Of a DNA stretch of 64,000 bases, positions 7,129-16,151 are shown one piece after another. The stretch is taken from the NCBI RefSeq assembly GCF_001514215.1, contig NZ_KQ948855.1:369240-433239 (forward strand), written 5' to 3'. This DNA is from Streptomyces bungoensis. GTDB lineage: Bacteria > Actinomycetota > Actinomycetes > Streptomycetales > Streptomycetaceae. Every line of letters begins with the position of its first letter. The first letter of the stretch is position 1. The position numbers and the translations under genes were made by a program. Under the pieces are notes generated by a model. It had not been told where the DNA came from, ran no database searches, and was given only the letters and a program-made list of their open reading frames with translations.

Positions 7129-8319
7129 ATGAGCCTCGTCAGTTCACTGAAGAAGGTTTCCGGTTCCCTTCAGGAGTTCAAGGAGAAGGCCTCCGGTGCC
7201 GCCACCGCCGCGAAGGGGGTCGGCAGCGCCGGCCAGAAGGGCGCCGGTCAGCTCAAGGGTTTCAAGACGGCCTCCAAGGACGCGGAAAAGGAGCTGAAGG
7301 ACCTCAGATCGGCGTCCGACAAGGCCGAGAAGTCCATCGGCAAGGCCGGGAAGACCGGCTCCAGTGCCGGTAAGAACCTCGGCAAGTACGAGTCCGGGGC
7401 GAGCAAGGCGGCCAAGGGCCAGGACAAGATGAACAAGTCGATGAAGGGCAACTTCTTCGGCCTGCTCATGCAGTTGCTGCAGCCGCTCATCGACAAGGTC
7501 ATCGACATGGTGACCAACTCGAAGACCATGCAGAAGGTCCTGAAGCAGGCCTTCACCGTCATCAAGACCGTGATCAGCAGCGTCATGAAGGCCATCGGCC
7601 CGATCATGAAGAACGCCGGAAAGCTGATCAAGTCGGTCTGGTCCGGCGTCAAGTCGTCGGTCTCGTCCATCTTCAAGGCGATCGTCGGCGTCGTCCGGTC
7701 CAGCGTCAACGCCTGGAAGTCCGTCATCAGCGGCACGCTGAAGGCGATCAGGGCGGTCGTCTCCGGTGTCTGGAACGGCATCAAGGCCGTCATCTCACCG
7801 GTCGTCGGCTGGATCAAGTCCGCGATCCCGAGCGCCTTCCGGGCCGTCAAGGACCGGCTCTCCAGCATCTGGGGAGGCCTGAAGGGCATCGCGGGCAACG
7901 CCTTCAACGGCATCAAGAGCGCGGTGACGGGCCCGATCAACGGTGTCATCGGCATCATCAACCGCGCCATCAGCGCGCTGAACGGCATCCACGTGTCGAT
8001 CCCGGGCTGGGTCCCGATGGTCGGCGGCAAGACGTTCGGCGTCAGCCTGCCGCACATCCCCGCGCTCGCCACCGGCGGTGTCGTCATGCCCCGCTCCGGC
8101 GGTGTCCCGGCGCTCCTCGCCGAGGCCGGTGAGGCCGAGGCCGTCCTGCCGCTCAGCAAGCTCGACCGGCTGCTCCGCAGAGCAGCCGCGCAGGGCCGGG
8201 CGCACCACGGTGGCCCCGGCGGGGGCGCACTGCACATCGAGCACTACTACGCGGCCGAGCAGAGCAGCCCGCAGCGGACGGCCGACGCCCTGATGTTCCT
8301 GGCGAAGGCACGCGGATGA
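7129..8319 (+). CDS. Tape measure protein (module 2)
   Basis: The 396-aa protein has a tape-measure layout. Residues 1-105 are Lys/Ala/Gly-rich helical sequence (KKVSGSLQEFKEKASGAATA). Residues 110-260 are hydrophobic helices with repeated pattern (VIKTVISSVMKAIGPIMKNA, IKSVWSGVKSSVSSIFKAIV). The C-terminal module is the familiar tape-measure end: NRAISALNGIHVSIPGWVP, GGKTFGVSLPHIPALATGGV. At 396 aa it is very short for a tape measure. GGAGACGAAAC precedes the ATG. Its stop overlaps the start of the next gene (ATGA). Tape length sets tail length in this family, so the tail may be short or built from several tape proteins. Confidence 0.75.
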   Translation: MSLVSSLKKVSGSLQEFKEKASGAATAAKGVGSAGQKGAGQLKGFKTASKDAEKELKDLRSASDKAEKSIGKAGKTGSSAGKNLGKYESGASKAAKGQDKMNKSMKGNFFGLLMQLLQPLIDKVIDMVTNSKTMQKVLKQAFTVIKTVISSVMKAIGPIMKNAGKLIKSVWSGVKSSVSSIFKAIVGVVRSSVNAWKSVISGTLKAIRAVVSGVWNGIKAVISPVVGWIKSAIPSAFRAVKDRLSSIWGGLKGIAGNAFNGIKSAVTGPINGVIGIINRAISALNGIHVSIPGWVPMVGGKTFGVSLPHIPALATGGVVMPRSGGVPALLAEAGEAEAVLPLSKLDRLLRRAAAQGRAHHGGPGGGALHIEHYYAAEQSSPQRTADALMFLAKARG

Positions 8320-9599
8320 GTTCCGCGGCGGCGGGCGGCGTTCCGTCCAACCTCCTCGCGGGCTTCACCTCCACCATCCGCTCCCTGCAGTCCCGGGCCA
8401 AGGAGAGCGTCACCGCGGCGAAGACGCTCAGCGGCACATTCAAGGACGCCACGACCGGCGTGGACCGTCTGCGCGCGGACCTCGACCAGGCCAAGGGCGC
8501 CGTCAGCAGGTCCAAGGCGGGTGCCGAGGCGGCAGCCCGGTCCGTCACCAGGACCGGCAAGACCGCCACCACCGCGGCGAGCGGTGTGAAGTCGGTCGGT
8601 GGCCGGACCAGAACGGCCGGCAAGATCCTCGGGAAGCTGCTGGCCGGTCTCGGCGGGACACTGTCGGTGATCCTCGGTCTCATCGACGTCGCAGGCCCCC
8701 TCGGCGATCTCCTGGACAAGTTCGGCACCGCCATGATCATCGGCTCCGGCGTGATGACGCTGATCAACCTGGTGACCAAGGCCAACCCCATCGGCTTCGT
8801 CACCGGCATCCTGCTCCCGGTCGCCGGCTGGCTGCTGGACCTCGCGATGAACTCCGAGACGGGACAGCGGCTGATGGACCAGCTCGCCAAGCTCGTCCTG
8901 AAGTACGTCGAGAGCGTCCTGACCGTCCTCGCGCCCGTGCTCAAGGTCATCGCGAGCGTGGTCGGCACCTACGTGTCCGGCTACCTGCACCTCATCGTCG
9001 GCACCCTCAAGGTCCTCAGCGCGCTGATCGGCACCGGCTTCGCCGTGCTCAAGGCGCTCACCACCGGCGACACCCGCGCCCTCGGCGGGAGGACGTCGGC
9101 GATCTGGAACGGCTTGAGGAACGCCGTGCAACCCGTGCTCGACTGGCTCGGCAAGCGCGTCCCCCAGATGTTCCAGCGGGTCAAGGACGCCCTCTCGGGC
9201 ACCCTGCGCGGGATGGGCCGGTTCGTCACCACCGGCGCACAGACCGTCGCCGGCGTCGTCAAGGGCCCGATCCAGGGCCTGGTCGCCTTCGCCAACTGGA
9301 TCATCGACGGGCTCAACAGCCTCAGCTTCAGCTTCTTCGGCAAGAAGTTCGGCGTCCACCTGAACAAGATCCCGATGCTCGCGGAAGGCGGCATCGCGGT
9401 CTCCGGCGCCCACTCCCACACCGGGCGGGTACTTCCCCTCACCGCCCTGGACCGGCAGCGCGCGCTCGCCGCACGGCACCGGAGTGCCGCCGCCCAAAAC
9501 CCCCACCGCATCAAGGAGTTCCACGAGCGCCAGGGCGCCGGTGCCTTCGGCACGGCGGAGGACCTCCTCTTCCTGGCGACCGCCCACGCCCGCCCCTGA
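8316..9599 (+). CDS. Second tape-measure-like protein (module 3)
   Basis: This 427-aa protein starts in an ATGA overlap with the preceding gene. It repeats the architecture of that gene: N-terminal helical region (LQSRAKESVTAAKTLSGTF), membrane-like hydrophobic block at about 105-240 (LGKLLAGLGGTLSVILGLID, GFVTGILLPVAGWLLDLAMN), then a C-terminal module matching it (NWIIDGLNSLSFSFFGKKFG, then HLNKIPMLAEGGIAVSG). It ends with TAEDLLFLATAHA, parallel to TADALMFLAKARG in the previous protein. The two are likely paralogues. Having two tandem tape-like genes is unusual for one tail. Confidence 0.7.
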   Translation: MSSAAAGGVPSNLLAGFTSTIRSLQSRAKESVTAAKTLSGTFKDATTGVDRLRADLDQAKGAVSRSKAGAEAAARSVTRTGKTATTAASGVKSVGGRTRTAGKILGKLLAGLGGTLSVILGLIDVAGPLGDLLDKFGTAMIIGSGVMTLINLVTKANPIGFVTGILLPVAGWLLDLAMNSETGQRLMDQLAKLVLKYVESVLTVLAPVLKVIASVVGTYVSGYLHLIVGTLKVLSALIGTGFAVLKALTTGDTRALGGRTSAIWNGLRNAVQPVLDWLGKRVPQMFQRVKDALSGTLRGMGRFVTTGAQTVAGVVKGPIQGLVAFANWIIDGLNSLSFSFFGKKFGVHLNKIPMLAEGGIAVSGAHSHTGRVLPLTALDRQRALAARHRSAAAQNPHRIKEFHERQGAGAFGTAEDLLFLATAHARP

Positions 9600-9617
9600 C
9601 AGCGAGGTGAAGGCCAG

Positions 9618-10538
9618 ATGGCCGAGACGATCACAACCGCATCCACCGACGACCTCCCACCCGGCTCACTCATCACCCGCGACGGGCAGATGCAGTGGGC
9701 CGGACTGCTGCTGGGCCCCGGCACCACGTACGAGATCGACAGCGGCGGACTCACCGGCTGGGAGGACCTGCCCGACTACGACACCTCCGACGCCGACCAC
9801 CCCACCGCGCACGGCGCCTGGCCGGGCGCCCGCTACGCCAAGCCCCGCAAGGTCGGCGGCACGGTGTGGACCGTGCCGCCGCAGGACGACGCGCCGTCCT
9901 CGCTCGCCGCGATGCGCGCCCTGCGCCAGGCGCTGCTCCTCGGTGACGAGGAACGCTGGCTCGCGGTGCGGCTGCACGGCGAGACGCTGGCCGTGCGCGC
10001 CCGGGTCAGCCAGCGGGTGCTCACCGTCGACCGGACGTACACCACGCAGGGCGTCTCCAAGGCGTCCGTGCAGTGGTACGCCACCGACCCGCGCCGGTAC
10101 GCGGTCGCCGAGCAGACCACGGTGACCGGTCCGCCGCAGCCGGAGAGCGGGCTCAACTGGCCGCTGACCTGGCCGCTGTACTGGGGGCAGGCGTCCTCCA
10201 CCGGCGACGTGGCGGTGGACAACGACGGCTCCGCGCCCACCCACCCGGTGCTGATCTTCACCGGGCCGTGCGTCAACCCGACCGTCACCGACCGGGCCTC
10301 GGGCCGCCGGCTGCGCTACGAGATCCCGCTCGCCGCCGACGACGAGCTGGCCGTCGACACCGCGGCCGGCACGGTCACCCTCAACGGCAGCGCCTCGCGC
10401 CGCCACACCGCCGCGGCCGACAGCAGCCCGGAGGAGCTGTTCGCCGTCGAGCCGGGCGCCGCCCGGCTGGCGTTCCGCCCGGACGGCCACGACGACGGCG
10501 CCCGGATGACCGTCCGCTGGCGCGCCGCCGACTGGTGA
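9618..10538 (+). CDS. Distal tail protein (Dit-like)
   Basis: At 306 aa this has the position and size of Dit, which forms the hub ring between tube and tip. Near residue 15 is PGSLITRDGQMQWAGLLLGPG, then a beta-rich domain (WLAVRLHGETLAVRARVSQR), the segment VQWYATDPRRYAV typical of the phage tail protein family, and a C-terminal beta-sandwich (HPVLIFTGPCVNPTVTD). AGCGAGGTGAAGG precedes the ATG. It directly follows the tape measure genes, as in siphophages. Confidence 0.8.
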   Translation: MAETITTASTDDLPPGSLITRDGQMQWAGLLLGPGTTYEIDSGGLTGWEDLPDYDTSDADHPTAHGAWPGARYAKPRKVGGTVWTVPPQDDAPSSLAAMRALRQALLLGDEERWLAVRLHGETLAVRARVSQRVLTVDRTYTTQGVSKASVQWYATDPRRYAVAEQTTVTGPPQPESGLNWPLTWPLYWGQASSTGDVAVDNDGSAPTHPVLIFTGPCVNPTVTDRASGRRLRYEIPLAADDELAVDTAAGTVTLNGSASRRHTAAADSSPEELFAVEPGAARLAFRPDGHDDGARMTVRWRAADW

Positions 10539-10614
10539 GCCGGGGCCGTACCCGCCGGCCCCGGCCGACCGGGCCGACCCGCCCGAAGACACCGTCGTAC
10601 GAAAGGACCCGCGT

Positions 10615-11802
10615 ATGAACACCCGCTCCGCCTGGCTGCCGCTGACCGGCCAGACCCGCGAGGACACCCGGCTGACCGCGCTCGGCGCCCTCACCCCGAC
10701 CTCGCCCGCGAGCACCCGCTCCGGCGTCCTGCCCGGCTCGTACGACGGCAGGTTCCGGATCTCCGGTTTCTGGCTCGCCGGGAACAAGGGCGCGATGACC
10801 GCCGTCGTCAGCTCGGGCCGCGCCGTCGTCCAGGGCGCGGAGAGCCGGGGCGCCTACCCGGTGACCGTCGTGGACGAGCCCACCCTCACCTTCGCCGACG
10901 GCGACGCCACGAACGACCGCGTCGACCTGGTCGTCCTGCGGGTCTACGACGACGCCTACGACGGCTCCGGCCGCACCGAGGCCGCCGTCGAGATCGTGCG
11001 GGGCGCCCCGGGCTCCCCGGCGACCCCGCCCACCGCGCAGGGCCTCGCCCTGCCGCTGTTCCAGGTCAAGGTCCCGGCCGGGGCCAGCGCCGGACACGGC
11101 GGCATCAACTGGGACACCGCCCTGACCGACCTGCGCACCCCCACCGTGTCCCTCGGCGGCATCCTGCCGGCCACCGCCGGCGACACCGTGGCCGGCGCCT
11201 ACCCGGGCCAGTTCCGGGACCTCGACGGCACGCTGCAGCGCTGGGACGGCACCGACTGGACCGCCTATCCCAAGGGCGTCGGCGGCATCGCCCCGGCCGG
11301 CGTCACCACCGGCGGCTACGCCGGCCAGTACCGCGACGCACCGAACGGCGTGCTGCAGCGCTGGAACGGCTCGGCGTGGACGTCGGCCGTGACGACGTCC
11401 GCGTTCACCTCGTCCCTGGACGCCGGCACCACCACGTCGACGGCCTACACGCCCACGCTGTCGGGCACCGCCGTCACCTCGCTGAACCTCAACTTCACCG
11501 CCCCGCCCACCGGCGCCGTGCTGCTCCACTTCGGCGCGCGCATGTGGACCACCGGCAGCACCACCGCGGGCGCGTACATGGTCCCGAAGATCACACAGGG
11601 CAGCACCGTGTACTTCAACCCCAACGACGAGTACGCCGCCATGTACGGCGGTCCCGTGGCCGGCTCGGTCTCCACCATGTGGCGGCTGTACGGGCTGACC
11701 CCCGGCGCCACCTACACGATGACCGCCCTGTACCGCTCCACCGACGCCGCGGTCACCTGCGGGTTCGACAACCTGTTCATGCGCGTCGACCCGGCCAACT
11801 GA
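10615..11802 (+). CDS. Tail fibre / receptor-binding protein, copy A
   Basis: The 395-aa protein begins SAWLPLTGQTREDTRL and has a beta-rich N-terminal module of about 190 residues (TRSGVLPGSYDG, GRAVVQGAESRGAYPV, LTFADGDATNDRVDLVVLRV) nearly duplicated in the next gene. A repeat GQFRDLDGTLQRWDGTDW/GQYRDAPNGVLQRWNGSAW follows, then a distinct Thr/Ala-rich C-terminal domain (about 255-395). A shared anchor with a divergent tip is what one expects of receptor-binding fibres. AAAGGA precedes the ATG by about 8 nt. Confidence 0.7.
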   Translation: MNTRSAWLPLTGQTREDTRLTALGALTPTSPASTRSGVLPGSYDGRFRISGFWLAGNKGAMTAVVSSGRAVVQGAESRGAYPVTVVDEPTLTFADGDATNDRVDLVVLRVYDDAYDGSGRTEAAVEIVRGAPGSPATPPTAQGLALPLFQVKVPAGASAGHGGINWDTALTDLRTPTVSLGGILPATAGDTVAGAYPGQFRDLDGTLQRWDGTDWTAYPKGVGGIAPAGVTTGGYAGQYRDAPNGVLQRWNGSAWTSAVTTSAFTSSLDAGTTTSTAYTPTLSGTAVTSLNLNFTAPPTGAVLLHFGARMWTTGSTTAGAYMVPKITQGSTVYFNPNDEYAAMYGGPVAGSVSTMWRLYGLTPGATYTMTALYRSTDAAVTCGFDNLFMRVDPAN

Positions 11803-11829
11803 CCACCCCTCCCCCCGAAAGGAGCCGAC

Positions 11830-12849
11830 ATGCCCGTACGCTCCGGCTGGCTCTCCCCCGACAGTCAGACCCGGGAGGACACCCGGCTCGTGTCGCTCGG
11901 CGCCCTCACCCCGGTCTCGCCGGTCGCCACCCGCTCCGGGATCCTGCCGGGTTCCGCCGACGGCCAGACCCGCCTCTCCGGCTTCACCGTCCAGGGCGTC
12001 GCCAACTCGATGTCCGCCACCGTCTCCCCCGGCCGGGCGATCGTCCAGGGCACCGACGCGCAGGGCGCCTACCCGGTCGCGCTCACCGAGAGCCTGACGC
12101 TCACCTTCGCCGACGGCGACGCCCAGTACGACCGGATCGACCTGGTCGTCCTGCGGATCTACGACGACCCCTACGACGCGTCCGGCCGTACCGAGGGCGC
12201 CGTCGAGATCGTCCGCGGCACACCGGCGGCCACCCCCGCCGCGCCGGCCACGCCCGCCCTCGCGCTGCCCCTGTACGAGGCCCGCGTACCGAAGGGGGCG
12301 AGCGCCGCCCAGGCGCCGAACTGGACCACGGCCCTCACCGGCCGCCGTACCACCACCGTCGCGCTCGGCGGCATCCTGCCGGTCACCACCGACACGGCGA
12401 ACGGCGCCCACCCGGGCCAGTACCGGGACCTGAGCGGCGTGCTGCAGCGCTGGACCGGCAGCGCCTGGGCCGACTACCAGCCGCCGGTCGCCGTGGACAG
12501 CACCACCACGGGGGCCACCGCGGGCACCGACTGGTCGGTGAACGCGTACGCCGCCCGCCGCACCCACGGCGTGTGCTCCTTCACCCTCGGGCTCACCCGC
12601 ACCGGCGCCACCATCACCGCCACCGCCGCCGGCACCACCAACCCGGGCAACGTGAACGACGTGCTCATCGCCACCCTGCCGGCGGGCTGGCGGCCCGCCG
12701 GCGAGACCTACGCGATCGCCACCGACGGCTTCGCCGACGGAGCCGTCCGCATCGTCCCCGACGGCTCGGTCTACCTGATCACGTGGTCCACCAGCGGTGT
12801 CATCCAGACCGGCAACAGCCTGCGGCTCTCCGCCTGCTTCGTGCTGTGA
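11830..12849 (+). CDS. Tail fibre / receptor-binding protein, copy B
   Basis: At 339 aa this is a tandem paralogue of the previous gene. It has the same start pattern (SGWLSPDSQTREDTRLVSLG), the same TRSGILPGSADGQTRLSGF, LTFADGDAQYDRIDLVVLRI and GQYRDLSGVLQRW. The C-terminal domain (about 220-339, SVNAYAARRTHGVCSFTLG) differs completely from copy A and has only one of the LQRW repeats. Separate C-termini could give the particle two receptor specificities. AAAGGAG precedes the ATG. Confidence 0.7.
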   Translation: MPVRSGWLSPDSQTREDTRLVSLGALTPVSPVATRSGILPGSADGQTRLSGFTVQGVANSMSATVSPGRAIVQGTDAQGAYPVALTESLTLTFADGDAQYDRIDLVVLRIYDDPYDASGRTEGAVEIVRGTPAATPAAPATPALALPLYEARVPKGASAAQAPNWTTALTGRRTTTVALGGILPVTTDTANGAHPGQYRDLSGVLQRWTGSAWADYQPPVAVDSTTTGATAGTDWSVNAYAARRTHGVCSFTLGLTRTGATITATAAGTTNPGNVNDVLIATLPAGWRPAGETYAIATDGFADGAVRIVPDGSVYLITWSTSGVIQTGNSLRLSACFVL

Positions 12850-12876
12850 CGACCGCGCCGAGGAGCTGACCGCCGC

Positions 12877-14001
12877 ATGACCACGAACGTTCCCTACCGC
12901 GCGATCTTCTGCGATCTGCGCACCGACACCACGATCGACATCCTGCCGCTGCGCGACGTCACCGTGGACGACTACATCGGCAAGCCCGGATCCCTCTCCG
13001 GCACCGTCCCCGTGCCCGACGCGGACGTGGCCGCCCGGGTCCGCCGCATCGAGGAGGGCCGCACCTCGGTCTACCTCCAGCGCGGCACCGACCTGTGGTG
13101 GGGCGGCATCGTCTGGACGGCCACCCTGCAGAGCGACGACCGGGGTGTGCTCACCCTCGGCATCCAGGCGGCGACCTTCGAGTCGTACGCCGGCCGCCGC
13201 CGCATCCGCGCGGACCTGTCGTACCCCGCACGGCCGTCGGACCCGCCGCCGGACCAGCTCCAGATCGCCCGCGACCTGTGGCAGCACCTGCAGACCTCGC
13301 TGCCCGGCGGGGACATCGGCGTCACCTACGGCACCGAGACCTCGGGGCAGTACCGCTACGTCTCCTACCGGGACGGCGACGAGACCGTCTACCAGGAGGC
13401 CATCGAGGCGCTCGCCGCCGTGGACGGCGGCTTCGAACAGCGCATCTCCGTCTACCGCGACCCGGCCACCGGCCGGCGGGTGCGGCGGCTCCAGCTCGGC
13501 AGCCCCACGATCCGGATCGGCACCACCGACCTGGTCCTGGACCGCCCGGGCACGATCCTGTCGTACTCCTTCCCGCGCGACGCGACCCGCGGCGGCACCA
13601 CCGCCCGCACGCGGGGTGCCTCCGTCAACGACAACCAGGCCGCCGAGTCCCGGCCCCAGTGCTCCGACACGCAGGTCGCCACGAACCTGATCGACGCCGG
13701 ATACCCGCGCATCGACCTGTCCTCCGACCACACCGACGTCACCGACAAGCCCACCCTGAACTCCCTGGCCAGGGCGGACCTGGCCGAGGCGACCGGAGCG
13801 GTGGTGGTCCCCGAGATCACCATCCGCCTCGACGACCTGGTGCCGCCCGCGCTGCTCGGCCGGACCGTCCGGCTGCGCATCACCGACGAGTGGTGGACCG
13901 AGGGCCTCGACACCCGCTACCGGATCGTCGGCGTCAAGGTCAGCCCCGCCCAGCGCGGCCGCCCGGACACCGCCGACCTGTACCTGGAGGAGCTCCGATG
14001 A
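12877..14001 (+). CDS. Baseplate/tail hub protein
   Basis: This 374-aa protein has a beta-rich N-terminus (AIFCDLRTDTTIDILPLRDV, DYIGKPGSLSGTVPVPD), WWGGIVWTATLQSDDRGVLT, and a C-terminal half with RDGDETVYQEAIEALAAVDG, LILSYSFPRD-type strands and WWTEGLDTRYRIVGVKV. The pattern resembles hub/minor tail proteins of actinophages that cap the distal tube. AGGAGCTGACCGCC precedes the ATG. Its stop overlaps the next start. The precise hub class cannot be fixed without structure search. Confidence 0.6.
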   Translation: MTTNVPYRAIFCDLRTDTTIDILPLRDVTVDDYIGKPGSLSGTVPVPDADVAARVRRIEEGRTSVYLQRGTDLWWGGIVWTATLQSDDRGVLTLGIQAATFESYAGRRRIRADLSYPARPSDPPPDQLQIARDLWQHLQTSLPGGDIGVTYGTETSGQYRYVSYRDGDETVYQEAIEALAAVDGGFEQRISVYRDPATGRRVRRLQLGSPTIRIGTTDLVLDRPGTILSYSFPRDATRGGTTARTRGASVNDNQAAESRPQCSDTQVATNLIDAGYPRIDLSSDHTDVTDKPTLNSLARADLAEATGAVVVPEITIRLDDLVPPALLGRTVRLRITDEWWTEGLDTRYRIVGVKVSPAQRGRPDTADLYLEELR

Positions 14002-14702
14002 CCCAGCTTCCCGAGGACATCATCGACCGGCTGACCCGGATGGAACGCCGCATCCAGCAGCTGTCCACCGCCGTCAACGGCCTGCCGGCCCTCAACAAGG
14101 GCTCCGGCGACAGCGGCTACCTCTCCGTCCGGGCGCCGAACAACGGGCCCGAGGTGTTCCGGGTCGGCAAGTGGAGCGGGAGCGAGTTCGGCCTCGCGAT
14201 CCGCCGCCAGACCGGCTCCTACGCCCTCAGCCTCTACAACGGCGACGGCACCAGCACCTCGCAGCAGCCGCTGCGGCTCTACGACTCCGCGAGCCGGGAG
14301 ATCTTCTCCGACGACATCTCCACCGGCGGCCTCGCCCGGCCCTGGCTGAGCATGCTGCCCCCGCAGAACACCGACTACACGCGCTGGCCGCAGACCGGCG
14401 CGACCACGTGGACCACGATCGCGATGTCCTACAACGTGGTCTGGCAGCCGTACATGCGGCTGCTGGTGAACACCCGGGCGAGCTCCGGCGCCGCCGGCTA
14501 CGTCCGGGTGCTCGTCAACGGCGTCCCGTGGGGCAACACCGTCACCGTCCCGGCGGACTTCAACTACACCGGACCGGTCGCAGCCGACTTCGCCTCCGTC
14601 TTCAGCACGCAGATCAAGGTCGAGGTCCAGGCGTACGTCTCCAGCACCTCCGGGACCGTCTACGCCAACCCCGTGCTGATGCACGGCCGCCAGACGACCT
14701 GA
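13998..14702 (+). CDS. Minor tail / tip protein with coiled-coil N-terminus
   Basis: The 234-aa protein starts at 13998 in an ATGA overlap with the hub gene and has GGAGGAG upstream. Residues 1-30 form a short amphipathic helix (DIIDRLTRMERRIQQLSTAV), a typical trimerising start for phage tip proteins. Beta-rich sequence follows: SGYLSVRAPNNGPEVFRVGK and a C-terminal sandwich with GYVRVLVNGVPWGNTVTV. It probably sits at the tail tip. No enzymatic motif is seen. Confidence 0.6.
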   Translation: MTQLPEDIIDRLTRMERRIQQLSTAVNGLPALNKGSGDSGYLSVRAPNNGPEVFRVGKWSGSEFGLAIRRQTGSYALSLYNGDGTSTSQQPLRLYDSASREIFSDDISTGGLARPWLSMLPPQNTDYTRWPQTGATTWTTIAMSYNVVWQPYMRLLVNTRASSGAAGYVRVLVNGVPWGNTVTVPADFNYTGPVAADFASVFSTQIKVEVQAYVSSTSGTVYANPVLMHGRQTT

Positions 14703-14734
14703 CCACCCCAAGACCCGAGGAAGGCAGCGCATCC

Positions 14735-15121
14735 ATGGACATCGACACCAGTCAGCCCTGGGGTCTCGTCATCGACTACGCCGGCCGCGCCACCATCACC
14801 GAGGCCGGCCACACCATCCACGTCAACGTCGCCGACACCAGCCTGAGCAGCGTCATCGGGCCGGACTCGATCACCGGCACCTACTCCCCCGTCACCGTCG
14901 ACGCCCAGTTCACCGAGGACGGCGCGGCCGGTGCCGTCCTGCGCGGCTGGGGGCGCGTGACGGTGATGCCGGTCGGCACCGACCCGGTCGTGCCGGACCA
15001 GACGGCCGTCCAGCGCGCGGTCGCCGCCGCCCTGGACGACTTCGCCGCCCACACCGCCGCCTACGCCGACCTGTGCGCCCGGTGGGCGCCCGCGGGAGGC
15101 GACCCCGGCACCGGCACCTGA
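14735..15121 (+). CDS. Hypothetical tail-cluster protein
   Basis: I do not recognise this 128-aa protein. It is beta-rich at first (WGLVIDYAGRATITEAGHTI, VTVDAQFTEDG), with a C-terminal helix AAALDDFAAHTAAYADLC. CGAGGAAGG lies about 12 nt before the ATG at 14735. Its place between tip gene and lysis genes and its consistent codon use make it a real member of the operon. A small tip accessory or fibre chaperone is possible. Confidence 0.6.
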   Translation: MDIDTSQPWGLVIDYAGRATITEAGHTIHVNVADTSLSSVIGPDSITGTYSPVTVDAQFTEDGAAGAVLRGWGRVTVMPVGTDPVVPDQTAVQRAVAAALDDFAAHTAAYADLCARWAPAGGDPGTGT

Positions 15122-15219
15122 CCTCCGCCCCGTCCCCTCGTCCTCCGCTCCCCCTCCGTCCCCCTCAACAGTCCGCCCCGCGGCCACCGGCCCGGGGTTT
15201 TCCCATGTCTGGAGTCCCC

Positions 15220-16128
15220 ATGGCCACACCCCTGTCCGCCGACGCCCTCGTCTCCGCCCTGCGGGCCGAGGGCGTCACCGTCGTCGAGGAGCCCGGCTGG
15301 CGCGCCAACAACCGTAATCAGCACGGGAGCTGGGGGCCGGTCCACGGCGTCGTCGTGCACCACACCGTCAGCTCCGGCACCGGCTCCAGCGTCAGCCTGT
15401 GCTTCCGGGGCGACGCCGCCCTGCCCGGCCCGCTCTGCCACGGCGTGATCGCCAAGGACGGCACCGTCCACCTCGTCGGCAACGGCCGCGCCAACCACGC
15501 CGGCGGAGGCGACCCGTCGGTCCTGCAGGCCGTGATCACCGAGACGTACGGCGACCGCCCCCCGGTCCCGCACGAGCACGAGGGCAGCCCGGGCGCCGTC
15601 GACGGCAACGCCCGCTTCTACGGCTTCGAGTGCGTCAACCTCGGCGACGGCCACGACCCCTGGCCCGACGCCCAGCTCGACGCCGTCGAGCGGGTCGCGG
15701 CGGCCCTGTGCCGGGCCCACGGCTGGGGAGCGAGGTCCGTCATCGGCCACCTGGAGTGGTCGGACTGGAAGAGCGACCCGCGCGGCTTCTCCATGACCGG
15801 CATGCGCCGCCGGATCCAGACCCGGCTGTCCGCCGCCACCGGTGGCGGGCACACCCCCGAGCCACCCCGGCCGCCCCGCTACCAGCCGTTCCCCGGCGTC
15901 TCCTTCTTCACGGACGGGACCGACTCCCCGATCGTCACGGCGATGGGCCGGCGCCTGGTGGCCGAGGGCTGCGGCCGCTACCGCGTGGGCCCCGGGCCGC
16001 GCTGGTCGGAGGCCGACCGCGAGTCCTACGCCGCCTGGCAGCGCAAGCTCGGCTACCACGGCCCGGACGCCGACGGCCTGCCCGGCCCGGCGTCCTGGGC
16101 CGCACTGAAGGTCCCCTACGGCTCCTGA
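15220..16128 (+). CDS. N-acetylmuramoyl-L-alanine amidase (endolysin)
   Basis: I choose the ATG at 15220 (302 aa) because GGAG lies 5 nt upstream. An ATG at 15205 is in frame but has no ribosome binding site. Residues 1-200 are an amidase_2/PGRP fold cleaving the glycan-peptide bond: HGVVVHHTVS holds the first zinc His, then CHGVIAKDGTVHLVGNGRAN and NHAGGG, and a C-terminal GHLEWSDWKSDPRGFSM with the second His and catalytic region. After a proline-rich linker (about 207-220) comes a peptidoglycan-binding-like domain (YAAWQRKLGYHGPDADGLPG). It is followed by two holin-like genes, so it is the lysis enzyme of the cluster. No signal peptide is seen. Confidence 0.9.
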   Translation: MATPLSADALVSALRAEGVTVVEEPGWRANNRNQHGSWGPVHGVVVHHTVSSGTGSSVSLCFRGDAALPGPLCHGVIAKDGTVHLVGNGRANHAGGGDPSVLQAVITETYGDRPPVPHEHEGSPGAVDGNARFYGFECVNLGDGHDPWPDAQLDAVERVAAALCRAHGWGARSVIGHLEWSDWKSDPRGFSMTGMRRRIQTRLSAATGGGHTPEPPRPPRYQPFPGVSFFTDGTDSPIVTAMGRRLVAEGCGRYRVGPGPRWSEADRESYAAWQRKLGYHGPDADGLPGPASWAALKVPYGS

Positions 16129-16151
16129 ACCACCGACAAGCGAGGTCCACC

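Noticed and set aside
10381..13731. 1116-codon minus-strand frame across the fibre and hub genes
   Set aside because: Antisense shadow of the tail operon. The plus-strand genes have RBSs, family features and operon overlaps.
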